Source: JALYRV01 sp036675475 (lineage in GTDB: Bacteria; Acidobacteriota; Vicinamibacteria; Vicinamibacterales; SCN-69-37). From it: a stretch of 64,000 bases of DNA. Made by a program: the position numbers and the translations under genes. The DNA is taken from contig JAKFEY010000002.1 of NCBI GenBank assembly GCA_036675475.1, positions 12,655-76,654 on the forward strand, read 5' to 3'. This document shows positions 28,138-36,546 of the stretch, piece after piece (the first letter of the stretch is position 1; every line of letters begins with the position of its first letter). A model generated the notes under the pieces. That model saw only the letters and a list, made by a program, of their open reading frames with translations. It was not told the DNA's origin and ran no database searches.

Positions 28138-28208
28138 GGTTGCTGGTAGCTGGTTGCTGGTTCTTGGTGCGTGACGGACCAGCCACCAGCAACCAACAAC
28201 CAGCAACC
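28138..28208. repeat. Inverted heptamer array (GGTTGCT), 5+5 units
   Basis: Forward GGTTGCT, GGTAGCT, GGTTGCT, GGTTCTT, GGTGCGT (28138-28172), one base, then the reverse units ACGGACC, AGCCACC, AGCAACC, AACAACC, AGCAACC (28174-28208). The arms pair almost completely. It lies between menG and the TonB gene, and could act as a terminator. Confidence 0.9.
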
Positions 28209-28228
28209 TGTTAGACTCGTACAACCCC

Positions 28229-29149
28229 TTGTCCTTCTTTGATTTCGACGGCCGCTTCGATGAGTCAGGCGGCGTCGGGAGCGCGATCTCCCGCCGCGAG
28301 GCTGTCCTTGTGTCGCTGCTCGCGCATGCGATCTTCGTCATCGTGATGCTGCTGACGCCGGATGCGCCGTGGCTGGTGGCGCAGGCGGACGTCATTCCCG
28401 TGATGCCTGCGCAGGATCAGCAGTCGCTGCCGTTCATGCTCGTGGAATCGGCCGCGAAGCCCACCGCGCCGCCCGAGCGTCCGCGCGTGGCCTCGGATCT
28501 CGATCGCCGCGCGGCCTCGGCCGAGCGCGCGCCGCAGCCGTCGAACGACATGCCGTTCTCGCGCGGCAACAGCGCCGACATGCTCGACGGCGCGCCCGCG
28601 AAGCCCGCGCGCGGGCCCGTCACGCCGGCGCCGCCATCGCCCACGCCGCCCGCGCCGCCGCTGTCGACGTCACCCGGCATGACCGCGCCCGTCCGCAGGC
28701 CGGCTGAAACCACGCCGGCGTCGGGCGGCCTCGGCGAATCGCTGCGCAACATCGATCAGCTGATCAAGCGCGAGCGCTTCGACAACCCCACCGGCGGGCC
28801 CAACATCAACGACGCCACCATCAGCTTCGACAGCAAGGGCGTGGATTTCGGGCCGTGGCTCACGCGCTTTGTCGCGCAGGTCAAGCGCAACTGGCTCATC
28901 CCGTACGCGGCGATGACGATGCACGGGCGGGTGGTGGTGACGTTTTACGTGCACCGCGACGGGCGCATCAGCGAGCTGACGGTGATCAAGCCGTCGAGCA
29001 TCAACGCCTTCAACACCGCCGCGTTCCAGGCGCTCGTGCAGTCGAACCCCACGCTGCGGCTGCCGCCGGAATATCCGGACGACAAGGTGCTGTTTACCGT
29101 CACGTTCTTCTATAACGAGCGGCCGGGCGGCGGACGTGACGAGTTGTGA
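28229..29149 (+). CDS. TonB-family energy transducer
   Basis: 306 residues: a cytoplasmic N-terminus, one transmembrane helix (VLVSLLAHAIFVIVMLL, about residues 27-43), a long Pro/Ala/Arg-rich periplasmic linker (about 60-160) and a C-terminal TonB domain with GRVVVTFYVHRDGRISELTV and FNTAAFQALVQSNP. It couples proton motive force to outer-membrane receptors. The start must be TTG at 28229, the only usable codon upstream of the helix; TAGACT at 28212 may be a -10. ExbB/ExbD are not adjacent. Confidence 0.88.
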   Translation: MSFFDFDGRFDESGGVGSAISRREAVLVSLLAHAIFVIVMLLTPDAPWLVAQADVIPVMPAQDQQSLPFMLVESAAKPTAPPERPRVASDLDRRAASAERAPQPSNDMPFSRGNSADMLDGAPAKPARGPVTPAPPSPTPPAPPLSTSPGMTAPVRRPAETTPASGGLGESLRNIDQLIKRERFDNPTGGPNINDATISFDSKGVDFGPWLTRFVAQVKRNWLIPYAAMTMHGRVVVTFYVHRDGRISELTVIKPSSINAFNTAAFQALVQSNPTLRLPPEYPDDKVLFTVTFFYNERPGGGRDEL

Positions 29150-29169
29150 TCTGTTGATCTGGTGAGGGT

Positions 29170-29253
29170 ATGTTCACGCGTGCGCAGCAGCGCGGCCTGT
29201 TCCTGCTGGCGACCCTCGTGCTCGTCGTCACGCTGGTGCGCCTGTTCGGATAG
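29170..29253 (+). CDS. Microprotein with one membrane helix
   Basis: 27 residues, MFTRAQQRGLFLLATLVLVV then TLVRLFG, ending TAG at 29251. The ATG has a purine-rich GGTGAGGG just upstream. A basic N-terminus and one hydrophobic helix suggest a membrane microprotein. It fills the gap between the TonB and miaA genes. No family was recognised and it may not be translated. Confidence 0.42.
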   Translation: MFTRAQQRGLFLLATLVLVVTLVRLFG

Positions 29254-29262
29254 CGGCGCGCG

Positions 29263-30195
29263 ATGAAGTCCTTTCTCGCGGTGCTCGGCCCGACGGCGTC
29301 GGGAAAAAGCGCGCTGGGCATCGCGCTGGCGGCGCGGCTGGGCGGCGAAATCGTCAACTGCGACTCGACGGCCGTGTACCGGGGCCTCGACATCGGCACC
29401 GACAAAGTGCTGCCCGCCGAACAGCAGGGCATCCCCCACCATCTGATCGACGTCGTCGAACCCACCGACACGTATACGGCGGCGCGCTTTGCGGGCGACG
29501 CCGCGCGCGTGATTCGCGACATCGAGGCCCGCGGCCGCGTGCCGATCGTGGTGGGCGGCACCGGTTTTTACTACCGCGCGCTGACGCGCGGCCTGTTTCC
29601 CGGACCGGCGCGGGACACCGCCGTGCGCGACCGCCTTCACCGGATTGCCGAGGCGCGCGGCCCGGAGCGGTTGCACCGCTGGCTCGCGCGCGTGGATCCG
29701 GCCTCCGCGGCGCGCATCCAGCCGCGCGACGCCAAGCGCATGGTGCGTGCCCTCGAGGTTTATCTGCTCACCGGCCGCCCGCTGACCGCGCACTTCGACG
29801 CCACCGAAAGGCCGCTGCCCGAGTTCGAGCCGATCGCCTTCGGGCTGGAGCCGACCCGCGCGCTCATCGCCGAGCGCGTGGCGCGGCGTGTGGAGCAGCA
29901 ATTCGCTCGCGGCATCGTGCAGGAGATCGAACGGCTGCTGGCCGCGGGCGTGCCGCGCACGGCGCACGCCTTCAGCGGCCTCGTGTACCGGCAGGTGATG
30001 GAGATGCTCGCGGGCGTGCGCGGCGAGACGGAAACGAAGGCGCTCATCGTGCAGGAGAACCTGCGCTATGCGCGGCGGCAGTTGATCTGGTTCCGTAAAG
30101 AGCCTAACCTGAAGTGGATTCCGGCACCCGGCGAGCGCGACGACACGCTGCAGACCGTTCTCGCAGATATCGCCGTGCGAACCAGCCGCCCCTGA
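29263..30195 (+). CDS. miaA: tRNA dimethylallyltransferase MiaA
   Basis: Adds dimethylallyl to A37 of UNN-decoding tRNAs; 310 residues. P-loop LGPTASGKSALGI, then CDSTAVYRGLDIGTDK, HHLIDVVEPTDTY and IVVGGTGFYYRALTRGL. The catalytic Arg/Asp region and RDAKRMVRALEVYLLTGRPL are intact. The AFSGLVYRQVMEMLAG stretch and YARRQLIWFRKE end the core. Its stop overlaps deoB by TGATG. Confidence 0.96.
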   Translation: MKSFLAVLGPTASGKSALGIALAARLGGEIVNCDSTAVYRGLDIGTDKVLPAEQQGIPHHLIDVVEPTDTYTAARFAGDAARVIRDIEARGRVPIVVGGTGFYYRALTRGLFPGPARDTAVRDRLHRIAEARGPERLHRWLARVDPASAARIQPRDAKRMVRALEVYLLTGRPLTAHFDATERPLPEFEPIAFGLEPTRALIAERVARRVEQQFARGIVQEIERLLAAGVPRTAHAFSGLVYRQVMEMLAGVRGETETKALIVQENLRYARRQLIWFRKEPNLKWIPAPGERDDTLQTVLADIAVRTSRP

Positions 30196-31373
30196 TGGCA
30201 CCGTCACCCTTCTCACGCGTCATTCTCATCGTCATGGACAGCGTCGGCATCGGCGAGCTTCCGGATGCGCGCACGTATGGCGACGAGGGCAGCAACACCG
30301 TCGGCAACATCGCGCGGGTGCGGCCGCTCAACGTGCCGACGCTGCGGTCGTTCGGGCTGGGACGTCTCGTCACGCTCGACGATCGCGAGCCGCCCGCCAT
30401 CGCCGCGTCGTACGGGCGCATGGCGGAACGGTCGCCCGGCAAGGATTCCGTGACGGGGCACTGGGAGATGGCGGGGCTGGTGCTCGACAAGCCGTTTCCC
30501 ACGTTTCCCAACGGGTTCCCGCGCGAGCTGCTCGACGCCTTCGAGGCGCGCGTCGGCAGAAAGGTGCTCGCCAACAAGGCCGCGTCGGGCACCGAGATCA
30601 TCGAGGAGCTGGGCGCCGAGCACGTCGCGAGCGGCCGTCCGATTGTCTACACATCGGCCGACAGCGTGTTTCAGATCGCCGCGCACGAAGACGTCGTGCC
30701 GATTGCGCAGCTGTATGAGTGGTGCGAGGTCGCGTACGAGCTGGCCGGTAAGGGTATGGGCATCGGCCGCGTCATCGCGCGCCCATTCAAGGGCGGGCCC
30801 GGCGCGTGGGTGCGCACGTCGAACCGCAGGGACTACGCGCTGACGCCGCATGCGCCGACGCTGCTCGACCGGCTGCACGACGCCGGCGTACCGGTAATGG
30901 CGATCGGCAAGATTCAGGATCTGTTCGCGGGCCGCGGCGTCTGGGGCGCCGTGCACACGTCATCCGATCAGGAAGGCATGGATGCCGTCGAGCACGAGGC
31001 CGGCACGCTCGATCGCGGCCTGATCTTCGTGAACCTCGTCGACTTCGACACGCTCTACGGCCACCGCAACGACGTGGAGGGCTACGCCGCGAATCTCGAG
31101 CGCTTCGACGCGCGCCTCACGCGGCTGCTGCCGCTGCTGCACGGCGACGACCTTCTCCTGGTCACCGCCGATCACGGCAACGACCCGACGACGCCGGGCA
31201 CCGATCACTCGCGGGAGTATGTGCCGGTGTTCGCGTGGGGCGAGCATGTGAAGCGCGGCGAAGATCTCGGCACGCGCGCCACCTTCGCGGATCTCGGCCA
31301 GACCATTGCCGACGTCTTCGGCGTGGGCCCGCTCGATCACGGCACCAGCTTCCTCAGGCAGATCATCCAGTGA
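30195..31373 (+). CDS. deoB: Phosphopentomutase
   Basis: Interconverts (deoxy)ribose-1- and -5-phosphate; 392 residues. The alkaline-phosphatase fold is marked by VILIVMDSVGIGELPDA (metal site), GKDSVTGHWEMAG with the phosphorylated Thr, VYTSADSVFQIAAHE and LVTADHGNDPTTPGTDHSRE. The ATG at 30195 overlaps the miaA stop by one base. It connects to the nucleoside phosphorolysis suggested by mtnP upstream. It overlaps dgt by GTGA. Confidence 0.95.
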   Translation: MAPSPFSRVILIVMDSVGIGELPDARTYGDEGSNTVGNIARVRPLNVPTLRSFGLGRLVTLDDREPPAIAASYGRMAERSPGKDSVTGHWEMAGLVLDKPFPTFPNGFPRELLDAFEARVGRKVLANKAASGTEIIEELGAEHVASGRPIVYTSADSVFQIAAHEDVVPIAQLYEWCEVAYELAGKGMGIGRVIARPFKGGPGAWVRTSNRRDYALTPHAPTLLDRLHDAGVPVMAIGKIQDLFAGRGVWGAVHTSSDQEGMDAVEHEAGTLDRGLIFVNLVDFDTLYGHRNDVEGYAANLERFDARLTRLLPLLHGDDLLLVTADHGNDPTTPGTDHSREYVPVFAWGEHVKRGEDLGTRATFADLGQTIADVFGVGPLDHGTSFLRQIIQ

Positions 31374-32407
31374 GCCATTCCATCCGCGAACAACTCGAAG
31401 CGCGCGAGCGCGAGGCCCTGGCGCCGCAGGCCGCGCAGAGCGCGTCCACGCGCGGCCGCCTTCGCCCGGAGCCGCAGGATCCGATTCGCCCCGCGTTTCA
31501 GCGCGATCGGGATCGCATCATCCACACGAAAGCCTTTCGGCGGCTCAAGCACAAGACGCAGGTCTTCTTCGCGCCGGCCGGCGATCATTACCGCACGCGG
31601 CTCACGCACACGCTCGAGGTGTCGCAGATCGCGCGCAGCATCGCGAAGGTGCTGCGGCTGCACGAGGAGCTGACCGAAGCCATCGCGCTCGGCCACGATG
31701 TGGGGCACACCCCGTTCGGCCATGCGGGCGAGCGCGTGCTCGACGAGCTCGTGCCGGGCGGCTTTTCCCATCACGCGCAGAGCCTGCGCATCGTCGACGT
31801 GCTCGAAAACGATCGCCAGGGCCTGAACCTCACGTTCGAGGTGCGCGACGGCATTGCGCGCCATTCGAAGGGCAAGCACGGCCTGCCGGTGGGCGCGCCG
31901 CCGGAGCATCGCGCCAGCACGGTCGAAGGGCAGGTCGCGCGCGTGGCCGACATCATTGCCTACGTCAATCACGACATTGACGATGCCGTGCGGGCGGGGG
32001 TGCTGCAGACGTCGGATCTGCCGGCGGCGGCCGTGCAGGTGCTGGGCGCCTCGTCGGCTGAGCGCATCGGCCGCATGGTCACCGACGTGGTGATGCGGAC
32101 GCTCGAGGGCGGGCTCACCGAAATCCGCATGAGCGACGAAATTCTCGAGGCGACGCTCGCCATGCGCGAGTTCCTGTTCGGGGCCGTGTATGAAAACGAC
32201 GCCGCCACCGCCGAATTCGCCAAAGCCGCCGGCATTCTCGGCGGCATCTGGGAACGGGTCAGGCAGCGGCCGGAGCAATTCCTGGACCTCCGGACGGTCG
32301 AGGCGGAAGGCCTGGACACGGCCGCCCAGGACTTCGTGGCCGGCATGACCGACCGCTATGCCGTGAGCCTCTACGAGGAGCTGTTCATCCCGAAGCCCTG
32401 GGCGTGA
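31370..32407 (+). CDS. dgt: dGTP triphosphohydrolase-like HD-domain protein
   Basis: HD-superfamily dNTP triphosphohydrolase, type 2; 345 residues. N-terminal REQLEAREREALAPQAAQS and PAFQRDRDRIIHTKAFRRL; HD ligands in TRLTHTLEVSQIAR, LGHDVGHTPFGHAGE (HD pair) and VADIIAYVNHDIDDAVRAG. It probably hydrolyses dGTP or dNTPs in pool control. Start GTG in GTGA with deoB. Confidence 0.92.
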   Translation: MSHSIREQLEAREREALAPQAAQSASTRGRLRPEPQDPIRPAFQRDRDRIIHTKAFRRLKHKTQVFFAPAGDHYRTRLTHTLEVSQIARSIAKVLRLHEELTEAIALGHDVGHTPFGHAGERVLDELVPGGFSHHAQSLRIVDVLENDRQGLNLTFEVRDGIARHSKGKHGLPVGAPPEHRASTVEGQVARVADIIAYVNHDIDDAVRAGVLQTSDLPAAAVQVLGASSAERIGRMVTDVVMRTLEGGLTEIRMSDEILEATLAMREFLFGAVYENDAATAEFAKAAGILGGIWERVRQRPEQFLDLRTVEAEGLDTAAQDFVAGMTDRYAVSLYEELFIPKPWA

Positions 32408-32410
32408 TCG

Positions 32411-32458
32411 GAACCTGCCGAACCCGTCGAACCTGAGAACCCCGGAACCCCGGAACCC
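32411..32458 (+). repeat. GAACC tandem array (8-9 bp period)
   Basis: Six units starting with GAACC (GAACCTGCC, GAACCCGTC, GAACCTGA, GAACCCCG, GAACCCCG, GAACCCG) fill the gap after dgt. It lies directly upstream of a TATAAT. Confidence 0.8.
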
Positions 32459-32460
32459 GT

Positions 32461-32466
32461 TATAAT
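32461..32466 (+). promoter_or_regulatory. Perfect -10 TATAAT for the yceD-rpmF-plsX-fab operon
   Basis: TATAAT with a predicted start near 32473 and a leader of about 30 nt before GTG 32502. The -35 position is occupied by the GAACC repeat and has no consensus. Confidence 0.55.
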
Positions 32467-32501
32467 GTCCTCTTGGCCCGGGCTCTGCAGGGGCCAGCAG
32501 T

Positions 32502-33062
32502 GTGACTGATATGCAGCTCGATCTGACCCGATTCCGCGAAGCGGAGACCCCGTTCGCCCGGCAGCTCGAGCCCGGGGAGCTGGCCGCCGAAGGCGATCCG
32601 TTCCGCATCGTGGAGCCGGTCGCGCTCGTCATGACCGTCCGCAAGGACGATGACATGTACAAGCTCGAGGGGCGGATTCGTGCGTCGCTCGAGCTGGCGT
32701 GCAGCCGGTGTCTCGAGCCGTTCACGTTCAGCGTCGACGCGCCGTTCGATCTGCGGTATCTGCCGCAGCACATGAACATGAGCGCCGGCGGCGGCGAGGA
32801 CGGCGGCGAGGACGACTCGGAAGGCGCCGAGGTGGGCGGCGACGATTTGACGACCGCGTTCTACCGCGACGATCAGATCGATCTGTCTCACCTGGTGCGC
32901 GAGCAGCTGTATCTCGCGCTGCCCATGAAACCGCTGCACCGTGACGACTGCAAGGGCCTGTGCCCGAGCTGCGGCGCGAATTTGAACGAGACGACGTGCG
33001 GCTGCCAGGCCGAGTGGGAAGACCCCCGGCTGGCGCCGCTCAAGGCCCTGAAAAAGACGTAG
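32502..33062 (+). CDS. yceD: DUF177/YceD family protein
   Basis: 186 residues, homologous to the E. coli YceD (rRNA accumulation) family. The pair ELACSRCLEPFTFSVDAPF near the middle and LCPSCGANLNETTCGCQ near the end are the usual CxxC clusters, probable Zn sites. An acidic Gly/Glu/Asp stretch (about 88-110) is typical. The gene always precedes rpmF in many bacteria, as here. Start GTG 32502 or ATG 32511. Confidence 0.88.
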   Translation: MTDMQLDLTRFREAETPFARQLEPGELAAEGDPFRIVEPVALVMTVRKDDDMYKLEGRIRASLELACSRCLEPFTFSVDAPFDLRYLPQHMNMSAGGGEDGGEDDSEGAEVGGDDLTTAFYRDDQIDLSHLVREQLYLALPMKPLHRDDCKGLCPSCGANLNETTCGCQAEWEDPRLAPLKALKKT

Positions 33063-33071
33063 AAGACAATC

Positions 33072-33254
33072 ATGCCGAATCCCAAGAGACGCCATTCCAA
33101 GACGCGCACGGCCAAGCGCCGCACGCACGATGCCCTGACGGCGCAGTCGATGAGCGAGTGCCCGCAGTGTCACGAGCGCAAGCTCCCGCATCAGGTCTGC
33201 CCGCACTGCGGTTTCTACCGCGGGCGGCAGGTGCGAGCGACCAGCGAAGACTAG
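33072..33254 (+). CDS. rpmF: 50S ribosomal protein L32
   Basis: 60 residues: PNPKRRHSKTRTAKRRTHDA N-terminus, then a Zn-ribbon with CPQC and CPHC (two CxxC pairs) and GFYRGRQV. It is the standard zinc form of bL32. It lies in the canonical yceD-rpmF-plsX-fab order. Confidence 0.97.
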   Translation: MPNPKRRHSKTRTAKRRTHDALTAQSMSECPQCHERKLPHQVCPHCGFYRGRQVRATSED

Positions 33255-34286
33255 GTGGTCACCCGAATCGCCGTTGACGCGATGGGCGGCGATCTGGCGC
33301 CGCGCACGGTCGTTGACGGCGCGGTGCTGGCGGCGCGGCGGCTCGACGCGGGCGTGACGCTCGTGGGCGACGAGGCGGCGATCGAGCGCGAGCTCGAGCG
33401 GCACCTCGATCGCGCGGCGCTCGACCTGACGGTGGTGCACACGCCCGACCGCGTGGCGATGGACGAGTCGCCGATGCAGGCGCTCAGACGCAAGCCGCGG
33501 GCCTCGGTGAAGGTGGCGGCGGAGCTGGTCGCGGCCGGCGAGGCGGCGGCGCTCTTCAGCGCCGGGCATACCGGCGCGACGGTGATGGCGGCGCATGGCG
33601 CGTTCGGCATGTTGCCGGGGATCGATCGGCCGGCGCTGGCGGCCACGCTGCCGGCGCAGGGCGCGCGGCGCGACGGCTCGCCGTCACGCGGCGTGATCCT
33701 GCTCGACTCGGGCGCCAGCGTCGAATGCCGGCCCCAGCACCTGGTGCAGTTCGCGCTGATGGGCGCGGCGTTCGCGCGCGCGGCCCTCGACGTGGCGAAC
33801 CCGCGGGTGGGCCTGCTGTCGATTGGCGAGGAAGCGGGGAAGGGCAACGAGCTGACGCGCGAGGCGCACCAGCTGCTGCTGGCGGCCCCGGTGGCGTTTG
33901 CCGGCAACATCGAGGCGGGCGAGCTCTATTCGGGATCGGCCGACGTGGTCGTCTGCGACGGGTTTACGGGCAACATCGCGCTGAAAGTGAGCGAAGGGCT
34001 CGTCGAGACGGTTGAAGGGATGCTGCGCGAGGAATTGTCGCAGACGCTCGGCACGCGGCTTGGATGGCTGCTGTCGCGGCGCGCGTTTCGCAATTTCCGG
34101 CGCCGGGTCGACTACGCCGAATATGGCGGCGCGCCGCTGCTGGGCGTGGCGGGCCTGACCGTGGTGGGACATGGACGCTCGTCGGCCAAGGCCGTGCGCA
34201 GCGCGATTCTGATGGCGGCCCGGTTGGCCTCCGCGGGATTCATCGAGAAGCTGAAGGTGGAGGCGAGTGCCCGACAGGCGTCCTGA
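33255..34286 (+). CDS. plsX: Phosphate acyltransferase PlsX
   Basis: Makes acyl-phosphate from acyl-ACP for phospholipid synthesis; 343 residues. RIAVDAMGGDLAP at the N-terminus, SAGHTGATVMAAHGAFGMLPG, VGLLSIGEEAGKGNELT, VVVCDGFTGNIALK and the closing YGGAPLLGVAGLTVVGHG are all diagnostic. The start is GTG at 33255, immediately after the rpmF stop. Neighbours supply ACP (acpP) and chain elongation (fabG, fabF). Confidence 0.96.
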   Translation: MVTRIAVDAMGGDLAPRTVVDGAVLAARRLDAGVTLVGDEAAIERELERHLDRAALDLTVVHTPDRVAMDESPMQALRRKPRASVKVAAELVAAGEAAALFSAGHTGATVMAAHGAFGMLPGIDRPALAATLPAQGARRDGSPSRGVILLDSGASVECRPQHLVQFALMGAAFARAALDVANPRVGLLSIGEEAGKGNELTREAHQLLLAAPVAFAGNIEAGELYSGSADVVVCDGFTGNIALKVSEGLVETVEGMLREELSQTLGTRLGWLLSRRAFRNFRRRVDYAEYGGAPLLGVAGLTVVGHGRSSAKAVRSAILMAARLASAGFIEKLKVEASARQAS

Positions 34287-34296
34287 CAGCGGGTTG

Positions 34297-35028
34297 ATGC
34301 TGACCGATCGCGTGGCGATCGTGACCGGCGCGTCGCGCGGCATCGGGCGCGCGGTGGCGATGATGCTGGCCTCGCGCGGCGCGCACGTGATTGCGGCGGC
34401 CCGCGGCGACAACGCGCGCGAGACGGCCGACGCCATTGCGGCGGCCGGCGGCACGGTCACGGCCGTGAGCGTCGACGTGACGGACGCGGCCGCGGTGGAC
34501 GGCATGGTTGCGGCGGCTCAGCAGGCCGGCGGTGTGGACATTCTCGTCAACAATGCCGGCATTACGCGCGATCAGCTTATGCTTCGTATGAAGCGTGAGG
34601 ACTGGGACGCCGTGCTGGCCACCAACCTCACGGCGGCGTTCACGACGTCGCAGGCCGTGCTGCGGCCCATGATCAAGCAGCGGCGCGGGCGCATCGTGAA
34701 CATCACCTCGGTGGTGGGGCAGTCGGGCAACGCGGGCCAGGCGAACTATGCGGCCTCGAAAGCGGGGCTGATCGGGTTCACCAAGGCGCTGGCGCAGGAA
34801 GTGGCGTCGCGCAACGTCACGGTGAACGCGGTGGCGCCGGGCCTGATCGAGACGGACATGACGCGCGCGATTGCCGGCGGCGCGCATCAGGCCTGGGCGG
34901 AGAAGATTCCCCTGGGCCGGCTGGGGACGCCGGACGACATCGCCGCGGCAGTGTGCTTTCTTGCCTCGGACGAGGCAGCGTATATTACGGGACACGTGCT
35001 CGCCGTCAACGGCGGCATGTACATGTAG
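34297..35028 (+). CDS. fabG: 3-oxoacyl-ACP reductase FabG
   Basis: Short-chain dehydrogenase of fatty-acid elongation, 243 residues from ATG 34297. NADP motif VTGASRGIGRAVAM, NNAG in ILVNNAGITRD, catalytic Ser in ITSVVGQSGNAGQ, YxxxK in YAASKAGLIGFTKAL and PGLIETDMT. An upstream GTG (34267) would overlap plsX by 20 bp and is less likely. The operon order plsX-fabG-acpP-fabF is classical. Confidence 0.94.
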   Translation: MLTDRVAIVTGASRGIGRAVAMMLASRGAHVIAAARGDNARETADAIAAAGGTVTAVSVDVTDAAAVDGMVAAAQQAGGVDILVNNAGITRDQLMLRMKREDWDAVLATNLTAAFTTSQAVLRPMIKQRRGRIVNITSVVGQSGNAGQANYAASKAGLIGFTKALAQEVASRNVTVNAVAPGLIETDMTRAIAGGAHQAWAEKIPLGRLGTPDDIAAAVCFLASDEAAYITGHVLAVNGGMYM

Positions 35029-35039
35029 GGGGAGATGAC

Positions 35040-35282
35040 ATGGCGGTAGCGGACAAGGTCAAGAGCATCATCGTCGAGCAGCTCGGCGTGGACGAAGAAG
35101 AAGTCACGCCGGATGCGTCGTTTGTCGACGATCTCGGCGCGGATTCTCTGGACACCGTCGAGCTGGTGATGGCGTTCGAAGAGGAGTTCGGCATCGAAAT
35201 TCCGGACGAGGACGCCGAGAAGATCACCCGCGTGAAGGAAGCCGTCGAGTACATCGAGGCGCACGCGAAGAACAAGAAGTAG
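35040..35282 (+). CDS. acpP: Acyl carrier protein
   Basis: 80 residues; the DSLDTVELVMAFEEEF helix carries the 4'-phosphopantetheine Ser36 (GADSL). Strong Asp/Glu content and ITRVKEAVEYIE at the end are typical. ATG 35040 has GGGGGAG 6-7 bp upstream. It carries intermediates for fabG, fabF, plsX and the FabZ-LpxA fusion. Confidence 0.97.
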   Translation: MAVADKVKSIIVEQLGVDEEEVTPDASFVDDLGADSLDTVELVMAFEEEFGIEIPDEDAEKITRVKEAVEYIEAHAKNKK

Positions 35283-35304
35283 CCCGGCTCGCGGAATCGC
35301 ATTG

Positions 35305-36546
35305 ATGTCCAGGCGAGTTGTTCTGACCGGCGTCGGGCTCGTGAGCCCGCTCGGCGTCGGCACGCGGGCCAATTGGGAGGCGCTGCTGGCGGGCCGCAGC
35401 GGTATCGGCCCCATCACGCGCTTCGATGCGTCGCAGTTCGCGGCGCGCATCGCCGGCGAGGTGAAGGGCTTCGATCCGCTGCAGTTCATGGAGAAGAAAG
35501 ATGTCAAGAAGATGGACATCTTCATCCAGTTCGCGGTGGCGGCCTCGCAGTTTGCCATGGATGATGCCGGGCTGACCGTCACGCCCGACATCGCCGATCA
35601 CGTCGGCGTGTTCATCGCGTCGGGCATCGGCGGCTTCACGACCATCGAGCGCGAGCACCACGAGCTGATCAAGGGCGGCCCGCGCCGCATTTCTCCGTTC
35701 TTCATCCCCGCGTCCATCATCAATCTCGCGGCCGGGCAGGTGTCGATCCGCTTCGGCGCGCGCGGCCCGAACCTGGCCACGTGCACGGCCTGCACGGCGT
35801 CGGCGCACGCGGTGGGCGAGGCCTACGAAATCATCAAGCGCGGCGACGCCGACGTGATGATCGCCGGCGGATCCGAGGCGGCCATCACCGAGATGGGCGT
35901 GGGCGGCTTCGCGGCCATGCGCGCGCTGTCGACGCGCAACGACGAACCCGAGCGCGCCAGCCGGCCGTTCGACAAGGACCGCGACGGCTTCGTCATGGGC
36001 GAAGGATCCGGCATCGTCATTCTCGAGGAGCTCGAGATGGCGAAAACGCGCGGCGCCACGATCTACGCGGAGCTGGTGGGCTACGGCCTGACTTCCGACG
36101 CGTACCACCTGACCGGCCAGCCCGAAGAGGCGCATGGCGCCGTGCGATCGATGCGCATGGCCATCCGCAAGGCGGGCATCGACGCGGGGCAGATCGATTA
36201 CATCAACGCGCACGGCACCTCGACGCCGATCAACGACCCCACCGAGACGCTGGCGGTCAAGACGGTGATGGGCGACCACGCGACACAGGTGGCGATGTCG
36301 TCGACCAAGTCGATGACCGGGCACCTGCTCGGCGCCGCCGGCGGCCTCGAGGCGGGCATCGTCGCGCTGGCGGTAAAACATCAGATCGCGCCGCCGACCA
36401 TCAACCTCGAGCATCCGGACGAGCTCTGCGACCTGGATTACGTGCCCAATGCGAGCCGCGCGATGAAGATCGACTACGCGCTGTCGAACTCCTTCGGCTT
36501 CGGCGGCACCAACGGCACCCTGTTGCTGAAGAAGTACGACGCATGA
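35305..36546 (+). CDS. fabF: 3-oxoacyl-ACP synthase II (FabF)
   Basis: Condensing enzyme of fatty-acid elongation, 413 residues. The catalytic Cys163 is in CTACTASAHAVGEAY; the two His are in INAHGTSTP and STKSMTGHLLGAAGG. The N-terminus is RRVVLTGVGLVSPLG. ATG 35305 was chosen over TTG 35302. It overlaps etfB by ATGA, tying fatty-acid synthesis to the ETF genes in one transcript. Confidence 0.96.
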   Translation: MSRRVVLTGVGLVSPLGVGTRANWEALLAGRSGIGPITRFDASQFAARIAGEVKGFDPLQFMEKKDVKKMDIFIQFAVAASQFAMDDAGLTVTPDIADHVGVFIASGIGGFTTIEREHHELIKGGPRRISPFFIPASIINLAAGQVSIRFGARGPNLATCTACTASAHAVGEAYEIIKRGDADVMIAGGSEAAITEMGVGGFAAMRALSTRNDEPERASRPFDKDRDGFVMGEGSGIVILEELEMAKTRGATIYAELVGYGLTSDAYHLTGQPEEAHGAVRSMRMAIRKAGIDAGQIDYINAHGTSTPINDPTETLAVKTVMGDHATQVAMSSTKSMTGHLLGAAGGLEAGIVALAVKHQIAPPTINLEHPDELCDLDYVPNASRAMKIDYALSNSFGFGGTNGTLLLKKYDA

